64,000 nt of DNA from Clavaria fumosa (lineage: Eukaryota > Basidiomycota > Agaricomycetes > Agaricales > Clavariaceae): NCBI GenBank assembly GCA_951802425.1, contig OX637795.1:4692501-4756500 (forward strand), read 5' to 3'. Below the pieces are notes generated by a model, which searched no databases, was not told the DNA's origin, and was given only the letters and a program-made list of their open reading frames with translations. Shown one piece after another: positions 62,473-64,000 of the stretch (positions within the stretch are counted from its first letter, which is position 1; each line of letters begins with the position of its first letter). A program made the position numbers and the translations under genes.

Positions 62473-63713
62473 ATGGCTTGCCTGGAATCAATTTTATCAG
62501 CACAGTCTCTCAAACCAGCAAAACATTCCGCTCCTCAGACCACAAATTCCCCTACAAATCGGACGTGTAACTTCTGTTCAGAACTAGGTCATTTTGTTAG
62601 TGCCTGTCCGAAGGCCCTTGAATACATCAAGTCTGGTAAATGTATGCGGAACACCAAAGGCAGGATTTGCCTTCCTTCTGGACGATACTTGCCAGGTACT
62701 ATTGTGGGGAACAACCTATCAGAGCACTTTGACAAGTATTACGCTACCTACCAATCCCAGAATACGCAGCTGGCAACTACCATGGTATTTGAAGCACAGC
62801 CAACCAGATCATCTGGTGATCCTGCAGATATGGAAGATGATTCGGATGAGGAAGATAGCGAGAGGATTGCCCTAGAAAATATGGCTTGCACCTTTGCAAA
62901 CAATGTGGCAAAGCAAACAGACAAGGGCAAAAGGAAAGCACCTGCACCCCGGAATAACGATCCACAGCCATCTAGGTTACCTCCTCCGCCCACCATTGTC
63001 ATTACCCCGCCTCTGGTCATGTGCCCATCGAAGCCGGAAAGAATTGAACAATCCGACATCCAGTATCATTACCAAGCCCTGATAGAAAATCCAGTAACCG
63101 TTCAACAAGTTTTCAATCGCACACTCGACATTCCGGTCCATGTGACACCCTGTGAATTACTCGCCATTTCTGGAGACATCTGTAAAAAGATGAAGGATAT
63201 GGTTACTGCCTGCCACATTCCGGTCACCACTTCCATCATACAGGATACGCTCTACACAAACATTACGGCCCCAGACACCTCTGATCTCGTTGTAGCAGTC
63301 GATGCTGCTCCGCTCTGCATCATAGAAGGCATATTGGATGGTCGAATCGCCGCAGAGTGCCTTCTCGACCAAGGAAGTTTGATTGTAGCAATGCGGCAAG
63401 ACATTTGGGAGAAGCTTGGCAATCCAATACACTCCAAGCATGTTATTCATATGGAATCCTCTCACAGCACCATTGCTCCGACACTTGGACTTATCAAGAA
63501 TTTCCCTTTACAGATTGGTCTGTGCACGTTCCATGTTCAAATGCAAGTGGCAGACATGCTGCCTTGCAAGGTTCTCATCAGACGACTGTTCTTTATGCTA
63601 ACCGGCTCTCAGACAATCGACCATCCCCACAGGGCCCAGGACCTCATTCTAAACAATCCAAACACCGGAGAGCGAATCATAGTGCCAACGAAAGAGTGAA
63701 TCCCAATCTGTAA
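62473..63713 (+). pseudogene. Second copy of element A: gag zinc knuckle and retropepsin
   Basis: A frame of 408 residues begins CLESILSAQ, as at the left end of the window. The zinc knuckle CNFCSELGHFVSAC lies near residues 33-46. The GRICLPSGRYLPG block, an acidic linker and PPPPTIVITPP follow. The protease reads AAECLLDQGSLIVAMRQDIW, with the same D-Q-G. It ends in NTGERIIVPTKE at about 63,699. This copy keeps arginine where the left copy has TGA (87-89). It is 5'-truncated next to gypsy D2, and the similarity fades after about 63,760. Confidence 0.82.
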
Positions 63714-64000
63714 AACCTCGAAGAATAAGAAACCACATCCAGATTTTTGATGGCTGGAGCCTCGAATATCCGCAAACCCACGGACTCACCTCTGATCAAT
63801 GCAGACTGTTAGGGCCTGTCCCATCTTGATAGTAGTGTTGGAGATTGACTTGTTGGTGACCTATGCTGGAAACTCGCTAAGACCAATCAACTGTTGAGCA
63901 CAGTCGAGAATGCTCGGTCCCGGAAGGTTGCGAAGACATCTGAGAAGATGTAAGAGCAAAGAAAGACAAGTATAGAGGAGGAAGACATCGTTGGGAAGGT
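63714..64000. other. Window end, possible LTR start
   Basis: From 63,809 the sequence TGTTAGGGCCTGTCCC no longer resembles element A and starts with TG, so it might be the first bases of another LTR that truncates the element. The window ends before this can be tested. Confidence 0.3.

Overview
The window looks like a transposon-dense stretch of a basidiomycete (probably Agaricomycete) genome. Evidence: introns of about 47-60 bp with GT..AG ends inside otherwise clean reading frames, a KDZ-type transposase, chromodomain Ty3/gypsy and Ty1/copia elements, and gene remnants of RRP41 and of a dethiobiotin synthetase of the fungal biotin gene. Species cannot be read from the sequence.

Layout. 1-6,807: decayed Ty3/gypsy element A, followed by a spliced antisense gene. 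7,080-8,440: tandem repeats and a tRNA-like stretch. 9,361-15,5xx: chromodomain gypsy element B, again with an antisense gene before its 3' end. 16,150-18,780: two minus-strand gypsy scraps (C and D1). 18,830-26,290: GC-richer, gene-like island (an unrecognised spliced gene, a conserved hypothetical gene with one stop, the N-terminus of an FAD oxidoreductase, a divergent BIO/RRP41 remnant, another unrecognised spliced gene). 26,288-52,414: one HECT-like gene whose exon is split by a 23,058-bp element. 52,761-53,940: a second, inverted RRP41/BIO remnant. 54,941-62,300: gypsy D2 on the minus strand, interrupted by a complete copia element (56,427-61,492) which itself carries a 301-bp MITE. 62,473-63,713: a second copy of the element A family.

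The main discovery is the 23-kb element at 27,418-50,475. It has near-identical terminal inverted repeats starting CACATAGTTCAGTC, a 7-bp target duplication CTTCAGA, and a KDZ transposase gene. It also carries a PHD/ADD-like gene whose first residues mimic the histone H3 tail, and a third large spliced gene. Both ends are built of 43-bp subterminal repeats around GGATATCC; the right array is about 1.1 kb while the left has grown to about 11 kb with higher-order structure. Removing the element plus one CTTCAGA rejoins the host exon in frame, and all seven other host intron junctions examined are phase-consistent.

A second theme is decay: most in-frame stops in the retroelements are TGA where related sequences have arginine, and five of six differences between the two copia LTRs lie at CpG. 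This fits methylation and deamination at CpG. A third theme is an antisense accessory gene with the exact Zn(II)2Cys6 cysteine spacing behind pol in two different gypsy families.
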